A program made the translations under genes and the position numbers. The notes under the pieces were generated by a model that saw only the letters and a list, made by a program, of their open reading frames with translations, did no database searches and was not told the origin of the DNA. This document shows positions 35,290 through 45,588 of a DNA stretch of 64,000 nucleotides, in pieces (within the stretch, counting starts at the first letter, position 1; each line of letters begins with the position of its first letter). The DNA is from Paenibacillus sp. FSL K6-0276 (GTDB lineage: Bacteria > Bacillota > Bacilli > Paenibacillales > Paenibacillaceae): contig NZ_CP150276.1 of assembly GCF_037977235.1 (NCBI RefSeq), positions 4,464,001 through 4,528,000 on the forward strand. Direction: 5' to 3'.

Positions 35290-35603
35290 CCATTACCCTC
35301 TCCCGCCCCAAGTCTTATGAAGAGTATAGAGAACCGCTTGGTAAAATACAACAGACTTAGGGCTTATACCAGTATGTGCGATACGCATCACCGCGTTGGC
35401 TGTAATGGCAAGTTTTTATCTCACTCCGCCAACCAGGACACTTTTGGTATAACTAATTTTCAACTATACAATAACTAACTTCAAATGGGATAATCACTAT
35501 GACTTAAGAGTGGGTGTGCATATGCCAGCGACATTTTCGTTCAGTGCAACAAGGATAAGAAACCAAATCGATTACTGAGACGCCGAAAAGGGGAATATAG
35601 AAT
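35290..35603. other. 314-bp gap, divergent promoters
   Basis: Between the divergent ankyrin and phosphotransferase genes. A GTTGGC/GCCAAC pair lies at about 35397-35429. No gene or known site seen. Confidence 0.3.
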
Positions 35604-36530
35604 ATGGATTATGATAGCCTTATCAACGATATCAACCGTTCATATCACATTAATATTGAACATATCGAACTTCATCGGGAGATGATCGGTAAGGTATATT
35701 TTTTACAGAGTCGGGATAAAAGGTATATGCTTAAAATATACCGAAGCTTTAAAACAGATGACGCACTGCAGACGGTTCGCATCCTTGATTATTTAAAAGA
35801 AAATTCATATCCAGCGGTTTCTATTGTTCGGACTGACCAAAACGATAGCAATATCATTCTCAGTTTTCGCGATGGTTGCTGCGCAGGAATATTGTACGAT
35901 TATGTTGAGGGAGCCATGCCTGACGGTAAGATCGAGGCGGAAAGCATCGGAAAACAGATCGGAGAGCTCCATAATTTAATGGAAAAATACCCCGATAAGC
36001 TTATCAACAGAACTAAAAACGATTACATAGACGACTACATCTCCATTATGCGAAAATTGGATTTTGATTCAGGAAAAATCCTTGAACTCGAACAGTATGG
36101 CAATGAATTATGGGAACGCATAACAAAGCTTCCCAAAAACTTTTGTCACGGTGACCTTCACACGGGAAATATGATCAGAAACCAAAGCGGAGAGTACGTT
36201 CTCTTTGATTTTGACGACGCTTCGGGTGATTATCCGAGTATGGATGTTGCATACATGTCTGACGATACCAACTTTAATCACTTTCATGAATCGATGTATG
36301 ATAAAACCATGCGTTTGTACGAACGCTTTTATTCGGGATATAGTAAAGTACGCACATTGAGCAACAATGAGTTTCATGCTGTTTTTGATTTTATTGCGAT
36401 AAGGCATTTTCAAATCATCTCAAGAATAGTGCGGTGTCAAGGATTGCAGAGTATATCCAAAGAATTTTGCGATGAACAGTACGGTTGGCTTGAGAAGTGG
36501 CAGGAACTTTGCATTAAAAAACAGCACTAA
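35604..36530 (+). CDS. phosphotransferase family protein (APH/choline kinase fold)
   Basis: 308 residues. The kinase catalytic loop FCHGDLHTGNM (about residue 182) gives HxDxxxxN, and LFDFDDASGDYP provides the metal-binding aspartate. The N-lobe has a YMLKIYR lysine. The family includes aminoglycoside phosphotransferases, homoserine and choline kinases; the substrate is unknown and resistance should not be assumed. ATG with GGGGAA site. AT-rich like the island after it. Confidence 0.8.
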   Translation: MDYDSLINDINRSYHINIEHIELHREMIGKVYFLQSRDKRYMLKIYRSFKTDDALQTVRILDYLKENSYPAVSIVRTDQNDSNIILSFRDGCCAGILYDYVEGAMPDGKIEAESIGKQIGELHNLMEKYPDKLINRTKNDYIDDYISIMRKLDFDSGKILELEQYGNELWERITKLPKNFCHGDLHTGNMIRNQSGEYVLFDFDDASGDYPSMDVAYMSDDTNFNHFHESMYDKTMRLYERFYSGYSKVRTLSNNEFHAVFDFIAIRHFQIISRIVRCQGLQSISKEFCDEQYGWLEKWQELCIKKQH

Positions 36531-36538
36531 ATCCATGG

Positions 36539-36614
36539 TGAAGTGCACCCCTTAGAATAGACATTGGAAAAACCCCTGGGTAAATTCCGATGTAATTCTA
36601 TGGGGTGCACTTCA
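36539..36614. mobile_element. 76-bp MITE-like palindrome with IS3-type ends
   Basis: TGAAGTGCACCCC(T)TAGAAT at the left and the inverted ATTCTATGGGGTGCACTTCA at the right, starting with TG and ending with CA as IS3-family termini do. 37 bp of non-coding interior. It may double as a terminator for both flanking genes. Confidence 0.55.
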
Positions 36615-36659
36615 ATTTAATCCATATGTCTCTTTTGTAATTTCTACGACAATACCTAT

Positions 36660-38438
36660 TTATATTTCCCTAGTTTCTTCCCTTAGCCATCCGCTCTCTT
36701 CTTCATTTAAATAAGGAGCTAGCTTCGTATATACCTCTTGATGATAATTGTTTAACCATTGCTTTTCACTCTCTGTTAACATCTCTTTATTGATACCGGC
36801 TAAATCAATTGGGCAATACGTAATGGTTTCAAACTTCATAAATTGACCAAACTCTGTTTTCTCGTCTTCAACTACTAACATCATATTTTCAATTCTAATT
36901 CCATATTTACCTTCAAGGTATATTCCCGGTTCATTCGTAATAATCATGCCTTTTTCTAATGTAACATTATTATTATTATTCCTTATGCTTTGTGGTCCTT
37001 CATGAACATTTAAGAAAAAACCTACCCCATGTCCTGTCCCGCATTTATAGTCTAAACCATACTGCCATATTGGTTGCCTTGCTAAAACATCTAAGTTAGA
37101 GCCTGTAGCTCCGTATAAATATTTTACTGAGCTTAATGCAATAAATCCTTTTAACACCAAAGTAAAATCTCTTTTTTGTTCATCGGTAAGTTTTCCTAAA
37201 ACAATCGTTCGTGTAATATCTGTTGTTCCATCATAATACTGTCCGCCTGAATCAATTAAAAAAAGACCTTCACTCTTAAGAGTAAATTGCGTTTCTTTAT
37301 TGGCTTTATAATGCATCATCGCAGCATGTTCTCTATATCCTGCTATCGTATCAAAGCTAGGTCCAACATATCCTTCCTGCGCCCTTCTGAGATCTTCTAA
37401 TTTTTCTTCTGCAGTAATCTCTGTAATTTCTTCTTTGTCTACAACGTTTTTTAGCCATTTTATAAATTTCACCATAGCTAAACCATCTTTTATTTCACAC
37501 CATTTTACATTTTTTATCTCAACTTCATTTTTAATAGCTTTTAAATTAGTCGTGATGTCAGGAATTTCAATTTTCTTTGTAGTACTGTTAATGGCATTAT
37601 ATAATCTGATATTTGTTTTATTCGTATCTAAAATAACGGCATCACCGCTCGAAAGATTTTCCAAGAATATTTGTATTTCATGATTCGCTCTTAACTCGAT
37701 TCCTTCAGCCTCCAGTTCTAATTTAACCAAAGAGGGAACCTTGCAAGAATCAATAAATAAATAACATTTATGCTCTGCTACGATTACATCAGCTATTGCA
37801 ACTGGATTGTTAGGCACATCGGCCCCTCTTATATTCAAAAGCCATGCAATGTCATCAAGGGAAGTTAAAATATAATAATTTGCTCCTATATTTTTCATTT
37901 CTTTTCTTACTTCATTTAATTTTTCTACTTGTGATTTGCCTGCATATTTTACGTCATGAGTAAAAATTGGACCTTTAGGAATCTCCGGTCTATCTTCCCA
38001 CAGATCATCAATTAAATCTTGATTCATTTTTAATACGATTCTCTTTGCTTTTAGATCTTTTTCCATCTTTTTAACCATATTAATTGAGAAAACATTTCCA
38101 TCAAAGCCCACAATGCTTCCTTCATTAAGAACATCTGCTAGCCATTCTGAATAAAAGGGTACCCCTGGATCCACCATTCTAAATAATCTGATTCCTGAGC
38201 CCTCAAGCTGCTTTTCCGCTTGAATATAGTATCTACCATCTGTCCATAACCCAGCATCCTCTAATGTAATAACTACAGTACCTGCAGACCCTGTAAATCC
38301 TGATATCCATCGTCTACATTTCCAATGTTCTGCTACATATTCACTCTGATGTGGATCAAAACTGGGAATTATATAAGCATCCATTTGATTTTCTTTCATT
38401 AGCTGTCTTAACTTTTCGACCCTATCCCTGATATTCAT
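36660..38438 (-). CDS. M24 family peptidase (aminopeptidase P/creatinase type)
   Basis: A 592-residue metalloenzyme cleaving Xaa-Pro bonds or related amides. Two creatinase-type N-terminal domains (MKENQMDAYIIPSFDPHQSEY; GFTGSAGTVVI) precede the catalytic domain, with metal ligands in DSGGQYYDGTTDITR (two Asp), TGHGVGF (His), NEPGIY (Glu) and IRIENM (Glu). A further 60-residue tail follows. Start taken at 38438, where GGAGG precedes; it overlaps the EutH gene by 17 bp, so they are co-translated. AT-rich codon use differs from most of the window. Confidence 0.88.
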   Translation of the reverse strand: MNIRDRVEKLRQLMKENQMDAYIIPSFDPHQSEYVAEHWKCRRWISGFTGSAGTVVITLEDAGLWTDGRYYIQAEKQLEGSGIRLFRMVDPGVPFYSEWLADVLNEGSIVGFDGNVFSINMVKKMEKDLKAKRIVLKMNQDLIDDLWEDRPEIPKGPIFTHDVKYAGKSQVEKLNEVRKEMKNIGANYYILTSLDDIAWLLNIRGADVPNNPVAIADVIVAEHKCYLFIDSCKVPSLVKLELEAEGIELRANHEIQIFLENLSSGDAVILDTNKTNIRLYNAINSTTKKIEIPDITTNLKAIKNEVEIKNVKWCEIKDGLAMVKFIKWLKNVVDKEEITEITAEEKLEDLRRAQEGYVGPSFDTIAGYREHAAMMHYKANKETQFTLKSEGLFLIDSGGQYYDGTTDITRTIVLGKLTDEQKRDFTLVLKGFIALSSVKYLYGATGSNLDVLARQPIWQYGLDYKCGTGHGVGFFLNVHEGPQSIRNNNNNVTLEKGMIITNEPGIYLEGKYGIRIENMMLVVEDEKTEFGQFMKFETITYCPIDLAGINKEMLTESEKQWLNNYHQEVYTKLAPYLNEEESGWLREETREI

Positions 38439-39555
38439 TACTAATACCTCCATTTTCCTTAAGACTAAATTCTTTATTTTCACGATCATATAGCCATGCA
38501 GCTAGTACTATACTAATTATTCCGGCTGTAAGCTTTGATATGATAAACGCTCCTAACATTTCTGGGGCTACTCCTGACACAAATCCAAATTGACCTCCAA
38601 ATACAAATGCTCCACTTATTCCAAAGGCAGTACATACCACTTTTCCTTTAGGATTCATTTCCTTAAATGTTCCAAATATCAACAGATTACTAGCCAAACT
38701 TCCTAGAATGCCTGCTACTGACACTGAATTAATTCCAAATTTGTCCCCTATTTCTTTAAAACTATTTTTAAAAATTCGATTGATAAATGCTAGCATAGGA
38801 TATGCTCCACCTAAAACAAATGCGATCTTGCCTACGATTACAGTAGATTCAGATAGTGGTGCTAATCCTGAGACAAGCCTTACACCAAATATCACATCGA
38901 TACCTTGTAAAAGTAATCCGACAATACTCAAACTCATTATAAGCTTTCCAAATACATTAAAAAGTTTCATAAAAACATGAGGAGCTTTTAATAATCCTAC
39001 TCCTAAAATAATGGCAAAAACAAATATAGGTACCAGATTCCATACTAATATAATGATATTTATTTTTTGCCATAAACCTGCTGCAAGACATCCTATTGGT
39101 ATAGAAATAATTCCAACCAACACACCCTTAGAAAAGTATTTTTCATCCTCTTTAGAAAGCATCCCTAACGCGACAGGTATTGAAAAACTAATTGTAGCTC
39201 CTAATGTAGATGCGATGATAATTCCTGAGAATGCCCCCATTTCCTCTGTCAATGCTAGCTTATTAGCCATTTGATAGCCCCCCATATCTACAGCTAAAAA
39301 TGCTGCAGGAACGATAGAAGGATCTAGATGCAAAACTCTAAAGATTGGAATAATCTCAGCGGATAAAAAATTTGTAAATATAGGGGCTAAAGAAAGTATT
39401 CCTATCATGCCAAGCCCTAAAGCTCCCATGGTCTTTATGCCTTCCTCAAATTTCCCACCCAGTTTCAAATGATTTCCGGTAATATAATCAATAGCTCCGA
39501 TTACAAAAAAAGAACCGATTAGATATAATACAAATTTATCCATTGTTATGATCAC
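38422..39555 (-). CDS. eutH: EutH-type transporter
   Basis: A 377-residue membrane protein of the EutH family (ethanolamine facilitator). About ten hydrophobic segments; family motifs PAAFLAVDMGGYQMANKLA, SFSIPVALGML and GISGAFVFGGQFGFV are present. A start at the ATG four codons in is also possible. Ethanolamine lyase, microcompartment genes and eut regulators are all absent, so the substrate may be another amine or amide handled by the adjacent M24 enzyme (inference). Confidence 0.85.
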   Translation of the reverse strand: MIITMDKFVLYLIGSFFVIGAIDYITGNHLKLGGKFEEGIKTMGALGLGMIGILSLAPIFTNFLSAEIIPIFRVLHLDPSIVPAAFLAVDMGGYQMANKLALTEEMGAFSGIIIASTLGATISFSIPVALGMLSKEDEKYFSKGVLVGIISIPIGCLAAGLWQKINIIILVWNLVPIFVFAIILGVGLLKAPHVFMKLFNVFGKLIMSLSIVGLLLQGIDVIFGVRLVSGLAPLSESTVIVGKIAFVLGGAYPMLAFINRIFKNSFKEIGDKFGINSVSVAGILGSLASNLLIFGTFKEMNPKGKVVCTAFGISGAFVFGGQFGFVSGVAPEMLGAFIISKLTAGIISIVLAAWLYDRENKEFSLKENGGISNEYQG

Positions 39556-39583
39556 TTTCTATTTACTTTATATAATGTCTTTA

Positions 39584-40165
39584 CTAATCAGCATCAGTAG
39601 TATTAAACCCACTATTGTAGATATAATTAGGTGTATTAACAGCTATAAGCTTGACCTTTTTGTTCGTATAATTAGCCCAATTGTGGGCAATATTTGAGTC
39701 CATATGGACACTGTCACCAGGATATACTTCATGCCTCTTACCATTTATGTAAACTGTTAATATACCCTCTAAAACATAAATGAACTCTTCTCCCTTATGC
39801 TTATAGGATAATATTTCTTCATCTTTCTTTTGAGGAAGAATTTCTATAAGCCTTGGAAAAAGTTGTTTATTTTCTAAATTTGTACTTAAACTATACTTAA
39901 TAAAACCACCTTCTACTAAATCCATTAATTCTTGTTCATAACTTCTTAAAACCATATCTTTTCTTTTAAGTGGATAATCAAAAAAATGTGTTAAATGTAC
40001 TTCCAAAATATCAGCTAGTTTTTCAAGTGAATCAACTGCTATGGTAGTAAGCCCCCTTTCTAATTGAGACAGAAATCCAACAGATAGTTCGCTTTTTTCA
40101 CTTAACTCTTTCAAAGTAATTCCTTTTTCAGTCCTCAATTTCTTTATTTCCATTCCTATATTCAT
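39584..40165 (-). CDS. XRE family regulator with cupin sensor
   Basis: About 193 residues. HTH_3 domain at residues 1-60 (KELSEKSELSVGFLSQLERG), cupin_2 domain at 105-180 (HKGEEFIYVLEGILTVYING, PGDSVHMDSNIAHNW). The frame opens at 40246, but the ATG at 40165 follows a GGGGTGA site. First gene of the island, 28 bp before eutH; the cupin should sense a small metabolite and control transporter and peptidase. Confidence 0.87.
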   Translation of the reverse strand: MNIGMEIKKLRTEKGITLKELSEKSELSVGFLSQLERGLTTIAVDSLEKLADILEVHLTHFFDYPLKRKDMVLRSYEQELMDLVEGGFIKYSLSTNLENKQLFPRLIEILPQKKDEEILSYKHKGEEFIYVLEGILTVYINGKRHEVYPGDSVHMDSNIAHNWANYTNKKVKLIAVNTPNYIYNSGFNTTDAD

Positions 40166-40387
40166 CACTTCACCCCGAATTTTCATTATCGTGAATAATA
40201 TAATATATATTAGAGTAACACGCAATATATTATGAAATAATTTCATTTATATGAATTATTTAATTAACGTAATCATCTAGGAGGCTATCGGCGAAAACCA
40301 CCCGAAGATCCATTTAACCTGAGTCTCTTTTACTTTAACGCGTGCAATAAATTGTCGTGTAGGCTCGGTAACACTCCCCAAAACGAA

Positions 40388-40416
40388 GCAGGCCCTGACT
40401 TCAACCAAGTCAGGGC
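40388..40416 (-). terminator. terminator of the permease gene
   Basis: GGCCCTGACTT and AAGTCAGGGCC with a five-base loop; modest T-rich tail on the minus strand. Confidence 0.7.
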
Positions 40417-40425
40417 CGATGGCCT

Positions 40426-42998
40426 TCATATATTCTCTTGCTTTAATGCATCAATAATGTTTTCCTTTTTTACTTTCGCGCCTGAATATAGCATGGCGGA
40501 ACCGACAATGACAGACAGAATGCTCATCCAAGGGAGGGTGAACCCGTAGCTGAATTTGTTCGCAAATGCCCTATTGATCAGATACATCACGACGAAACTG
40601 ACGGGGAGCCCAAATATCAGCGACTTAACCCCATAAAAAACACTTTCATAGTTCATCATTTTCGCAAAGCCTTTTGGCGTCATGCCGACGGATTTCAGCA
40701 TCGCAAACTCTCGTTTTCGAAGGAATATGCCCGTCGAGATCGTATTGAAAATGTTCGAAATGGAAATCGCTGAAATTAATACGATAAAACCATAAGAAAA
40801 GACGGACATCAATAGGATCTGTTGTTCTTCACTTTTTCTGGATTGATATACATTGTAGACATTCAGATTGGTCTCATGCATCTCTTCGATTTCCTGCTGC
40901 GTTCTAATCGGTTCCGTACTTTTCAGATGGAGGAATGTCTGAACGTTAGCTAAGTCCTCGGCGTCTGCCAGTCGATTCATGACGGTTCCGAGACGATGAT
41001 ATTTAACCCGCCCACGCCAGTCGTATTCATCCCCATGGGAGCTCGATCCGTCAACGCGGCAACGGTCACTTTACTTACCTTCTCCTCCACCCCATTTTCT
41101 TTATAGATATTGGTTAGCGCGATGCTTTGGCCGACATTCGTATACACGGCCTTCGTCTGGACATATTTTCCCGTACCCATATCTTTGTAATGAATCGTAT
41201 CCATCACGATCGCGGCGGGATGATCCGGATCCGTGAGCCGTTCGTAATCCGCGCCGATCGCTTTAGCATAGACTTGCAGACTCGAATCGTTCAATGCATG
41301 GATCTTAATATCGTAACGATATTTTCCGTCTTGCAGTAAACTCTTATCCTTCTTAACCTTCTCTTGCAATTCATCGGCAATGAACGCTTCATCGACCCAA
41401 GCGTTCTTATACAACTCGTGAATCACGTTGTATTCCGTTACGCCATCCAGGGTTACAATCGATTGCATCAACCGGTCGTCTATTCTTTTTCCATTGCCAT
41501 ATGATACTTCAATATCGTAATTGACGCCTTCCCGCGACAATTCCAGGGATTGTTTCATGCCGGCCGTAAAAAACGATACCGTTAAAAACAAAACGATGCT
41601 GATGACGAGTGAAAAAACGATGGCATGATATTTCAGTTTGTTCCTTTTTAAATTTTTCAGCCCGATTTCCACTTCGATGCCGAAGAGCTTGCGAATGAAC
41701 TTCGACGTTTTTACAGCTTTGACCGTAAGCTTTAAGTCGGTTGTTTGGCGAATCGCGTCCAAGGCGGATACCTTGGATGCTCTGATCGCCGGGAGATACG
41801 TCGAAATTAAAATCGTCAACATCGAGACAACACAGGCAATCAAGAGCGATAACGGCGTGACGATGAGCATAAGCTGTTCATTGGTCCATAATGCCCCTTG
41901 AATCATGGCGTTCATGAACCAAAAGGTGATCCCAATCCCGGCAAGAGCGCATAGGATGCCAATGGGAATGCCGATCAAGCCAATGACGACTCCTTCAAAA
42001 AGCACTGAATTTCTCTTCTGCCTTTTCGTAGCCCCCACGCTCGCGAGCATCCCTAAATGGCGGGAACGTTCCGAGACGGATATCGCAAAAGCATTATAGA
42101 TGAGCGAAACCGAGCCGATCATAATGACCGCCATCAGGATCACCGATAATGAGTACATCGTGCTGTACGAGGCTTTGCTTTTGGACAAGCCGTAGTAATG
42201 AAGCAAATCGTTATTATATTGGACCGTCTCGATATGGTTCCTCTTAGCCAAATTTTCCGCATGAGCGAATAAGGACGGATTGACTTTCTGAATGACCACC
42301 GCCGCATTGACTCGATCGTTTGCACCGATGATGTTTTCATCGATATAGCTAATGATCGTATAGCCCGGAGCCCAAGCTGTTTCCCAAACGGGACGCTTGA
42401 TGAAGCCCACCACCGTATAATCCCTTGTCTTTATATGCTGCAACGTTTCGGTCAATGTACCGTCTTCCCTACGCAGCGGTTCGGTCTGATCCAGGGGATG
42501 ATCGCCCCCTTGCTCGAATCGTTCGCCGACACGAAGGGTTAGACGATCGCCGATTTCATACTTCACTTTGGCGTTCGTTGCAACGGCTTCGGACATAACG
42601 ACTTCCTTGTCCGTTTCCGGAAGACGCCCCTTGCTTAATTCAATTGGAAATTGCGCGAAACCTTGTGCATCATATTCCTTGATGAACAAGTACGGCTTAT
42701 TGGGATTCTGTCCCCCTTCTAATGGGGCATAGCCAAGATCTCTTGTGATCGCAACGGTTTTGGCTGAATCATCGTCGTGTACCGCCGCGAGCTGTTCTTT
42801 GGATACATCTTGATATTGGACATGCCACTCCCCTGTATCCGCAATGACTTGCCTGATCATTAAATCCGAAAAGGAAAAAACAAGCGTAGCGACAGCGGTC
42901 ACCATGGCAACCGAAATGATGACGCCGATGATGGTTACGAGCGTTCGTCTTTTGTTTTGCTTCAGATGCCGGATGGTTAGTGTATTGACAATGTTCAT
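40426..42998 (-). pseudogene. FtsX/BceB-like ABC transporter permease, frameshifted
   Basis: Two frames (42998-40977 and 40980-40426) together make one permease of about 857 residues. The first covers the N-terminal membrane helix (TLVTIIGVIISVAMVTAVA), a large extracellular MacB-type domain and the first FtsX membrane block. The second contains the rest of the extracellular domain and the last FtsX block (FSYGFIVLISAISISNIF). The shift lies at about 40980, where one base is missing between EP and VMNRL; the frames overlap in ATGA. A frameshift in one gene is far more likely than two genes. Other genes of this module are broken too. Confidence 0.8.
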
Positions 42999-43005
42999 CG
43001 TCGGA

Positions 43006-43613
43006 TCACCTCGTCTTTGGCAATCCTCCCGTCTTCAATCGAAATGATCCTGTTTTTAATAAGTCGACGATCTCGCTGCTATTCTTGCTGTCCAGATTCC
43101 CGGTCGGTTCGTCTACCAGCATGATCGCAGGATTGCCGATGAGCGCTCTTCCGATCGAGACCCGTTGCTGCTGTCCGCCGGATAACTGATTCGGCAGGTG
43201 GTTTAATCGATGCTGCAAATTCAACGTATGCACAAGGCCATCCAACTGCTTTTGATCTACCTTTTGGTTATCCAGCAAGAGTGGCAGCGTAATATTCTCC
43301 TCCACCATCAGGACGGGAATCAGATTGAAAAACTGGTAGATCAGGCCGATTTGCCTGCGTCGAAAGATGGCCAGCTGCGTTTCGTTCAAGGTATACATGT
43401 CCGTATCTCAACAAAAACTCTACCGCCAGTCGGCCGATCCACGCCGCCCAGCATATGGAGAAGCGTCGATTTTCCCGAACCGGACGGGCCGATAATCGCG
43501 ACGAATTCGCCTTTTTGGACCGAAAAAGAAACATCGTCCAGCGCCTTTACCGCCGATTCGCCGGTGCCGTATATCTTAGATAGATGCTCGATTCTTAAAA
43601 TTTCCATTGTCAT
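43006..43613 (-). pseudogene. ABC transporter ATPase (BceA/MacB type), broken
   Basis: Walker A GPSGSGKST, signature LSGGQQQR and Walker B AIMLVDEPTGNLD are all present. A frameshift at about 43390 separates Walker A from the rest. Near the end, about 24 residues between VDLLK and RIISIEDGR, including the H-loop histidine, are deleted with another frame change. The tail RIISIEDGRIAKDEVIRR survives in a different frame just before the permease start. Would be the ATPase partner of the adjacent permease. Confidence 0.85.
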
Positions 43614-43631
43614 ACCTCCTTTCCTTGGTGC

Positions 43632-44570
43632 TCAATTCCAGAAATATACCATCTCTCTATATCCAACATCCCATAGGGTCTCATTTCCCTCCAGGGTGAT
43701 CGTAAGCTCATTGGCCTGTAGGAGAAAAATTTCGGACATATCCGGCTCATGGCGTTGAGCTTCTGCAGATACGGACAGGAACTCATGTCCATCGACGGTA
43801 ACCCTGATGCTGCCCTGGAAATCCTTCTGATCGGGAATTCCATAATTCAAGGAGAGATATATCTCCTCCCTATTGCCCAACGTATATGTGTACGTTTCTT
43901 TCTTTTTGCCTTCGACGTTATACGCATTATATCTGGGTTCTACGTTTTGACCGCCAATCTTGAGACTGTACCGTTTGGTTCCCGTTGATGGGTTTCCGGT
44001 GCTATTTTTCAGTTCATTTATCGCCACAAAGGGGCCCATTTCTTTGGTGAACGCTTGGTCGACGATCCCGAAGATCCCCCAGACCCCGAGCATAAGGACA
44101 ACAGCAGAAATGCCCGTAGCAGCAATACTTCTCCAGATGTTCTTCGTACGAAAGCCAAGTTTGTACGCCCCGAATCCGACTGCTGCGCCCGATGCGTTCT
44201 GTATGACGTCATTCATATCGAAGCTGCCGAGGAACGTTAGTGCCTGAATCGTCTCCAGCACGAGAATAGACAGAACGAACAATGTCATGAATCGAATAAA
44301 GTTGGTCCGATATAACAACGGAATCAAGATGCCAAAAGGGATGAAGGCTGCGACGTTCCCAAAACCCACAAAATCCATCAGCGTAGGATGCAGAAGATCC
44401 GATAGGCTTGGCAGCCTAAAAAAACCGTCTGGTAAAAAAATAAAGGTGTATTCGGTGATTTGATCTAACGTGCCTACCCTGCCGAAAGCGAGAAACAAAA
44501 AATAAAGAATCAAAAGGGTGTAGGCTATGGTGATGGCAAAAATAATCTTACGCTGTTGCTTCAAATGCAT
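43632..44570 (-). CDS. VanZ family membrane protein with C-terminal domain
   Basis: About 312 residues. The VanZ-like N-terminal part has five membrane segments, with FVGFGNVAAFIPFGILIPLL, ETIQALTFLGSFDMNDVIQNASG and GFGAYKLGF, all family hallmarks. Residues 190-312 form an extracellular beta-rich domain (TYTLGNREEIYLSLNYG). A role in envelope or glycopeptide-type stress is possible, not shown. ATG at 44570 chosen for its GGAGGT site. Between kinase and ATPase remnants, apparently intact. Confidence 0.8.
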   Translation of the reverse strand: MHLKQQRKIIFAITIAYTLLILYFLFLAFGRVGTLDQITEYTFIFLPDGFFRLPSLSDLLHPTLMDFVGFGNVAAFIPFGILIPLLYRTNFIRFMTLFVLSILVLETIQALTFLGSFDMNDVIQNASGAAVGFGAYKLGFRTKNIWRSIAATGISAVVLMLGVWGIFGIVDQAFTKEMGPFVAINELKNSTGNPSTGTKRYSLKIGGQNVEPRYNAYNVEGKKKETYTYTLGNREEIYLSLNYGIPDQKDFQGSIRVTVDGHEFLSVSAEAQRHEPDMSEIFLLQANELTITLEGNETLWDVGYREMVYFWN

Positions 44571-44671
44571 TGTCATACCTCCATAGTTCAGCTGATGAAT
44601 ATCATTTTATCTGTCTAAAATGACTTTCAAGTGACTATGGAGGTGACAATTCAGTCACTTACGGAGTGCCG

Positions 44672-45588
44672 CTAAATCACTTGCATATAAAACTTAATCC
44701 GAAACCGCGTACCCTTCTCGCTGTCGCTTGTCACATCGATCACTCCGTTCTGGCTGGCAATGATGCTGTGAGCCATCGCAAGCCCTATGCCGATGCTCCC
44801 TTCGGCGTTCTTTCCTTTGTAAAAACGCTTAAAAATATAAGGCAAATCTTCTTTCGGAATGCCTTTTCCATTGTCAGCAATGACGATTTCAGTAAATAAC
44901 GCGTTTTCTGAAAATGTGATGGCGATCGCTCCGCCTTCAGGCGTATGCTCCACGCCGTTCTTCAAAATATTGATGACCGCTTCGGCAGTCCAATTGAAAT
45001 CGCCGACAAACGAGACGTTGCCATCGCCCGCGATGGAAACCGTCTGTCCCTTAATATCCATCGGAATCATAACCGGCTCTAATGCCTTTTAGATAAGTTT
45101 TTTCATGGGTATTCGATCTTGTTTGAATGGGATGGTCTTCGCGTCAATTTTCGATAGCTTTAATAAGGAAGAAACAAGCCAATCGATGCGTTCAAGCTGG
45201 ATGCGAATATGATGGGTGAACTCCGTTCTTTTGGCCAGAGGCAGGTCAGGGACGCTTAACAAATCCGCCATCACCGTCATGGAGGTTAATGGCGTTTTGA
45301 ACTGATGCGAAATATCGGATATGGCATCCGTCAGTTGAATTTTGTCCCGCTGCAATAGCGATCGGTGCTCGTTAGCATGAGCGTCACTTTGTAAATATCA
45401 TTCTTTAAAATGCTAAGCTCGCGATATCTCCATCTCGTGAATAATAAACTGCAGCCAATAAGCAGAATGGATAGAATGGTAACGAACGCCGTCGCGACAG
45501 ACGAAATGAAAGCAGCGGCGACGATCGCCGTTAAGCTGATCGAGCCCATGATGAGCAATAAAATCTGAATTTCTCGATTCCGCAGCAT
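44672..45588 (-). pseudogene. sensor histidine kinase, broken in three places
   Basis: N-terminus with two membrane helices (LLLIMGSISLTAIVAAAF, FVTILSILLIGCSLLF). The linker between RELS and ILKNDIY is short, probably a deletion. A one-base shift at about 45355 separates it from the phosphoacceptor part (ISDISHQFKTPLTSM). An in-frame TAA at 45089 then precedes the ATPase part (ILKNGVEHTPEGG, DNGKGIP, GSIGIGLAMA). The stop of the response regulator directly abuts its start codon. Confidence 0.85.

Noticed and set aside
35604..36530. Aminoglycoside resistance gene
   Set aside because: The kinase motifs are shared by many APH-fold enzymes; nothing in the sequence specifies aminoglycosides.
40977..40980. 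ATGA overlap as two translationally coupled permease genes
   Set aside because: The two parts complete each other into one FtsX-type permease of expected length; the second lacks a ribosome site and a natural N-terminus.
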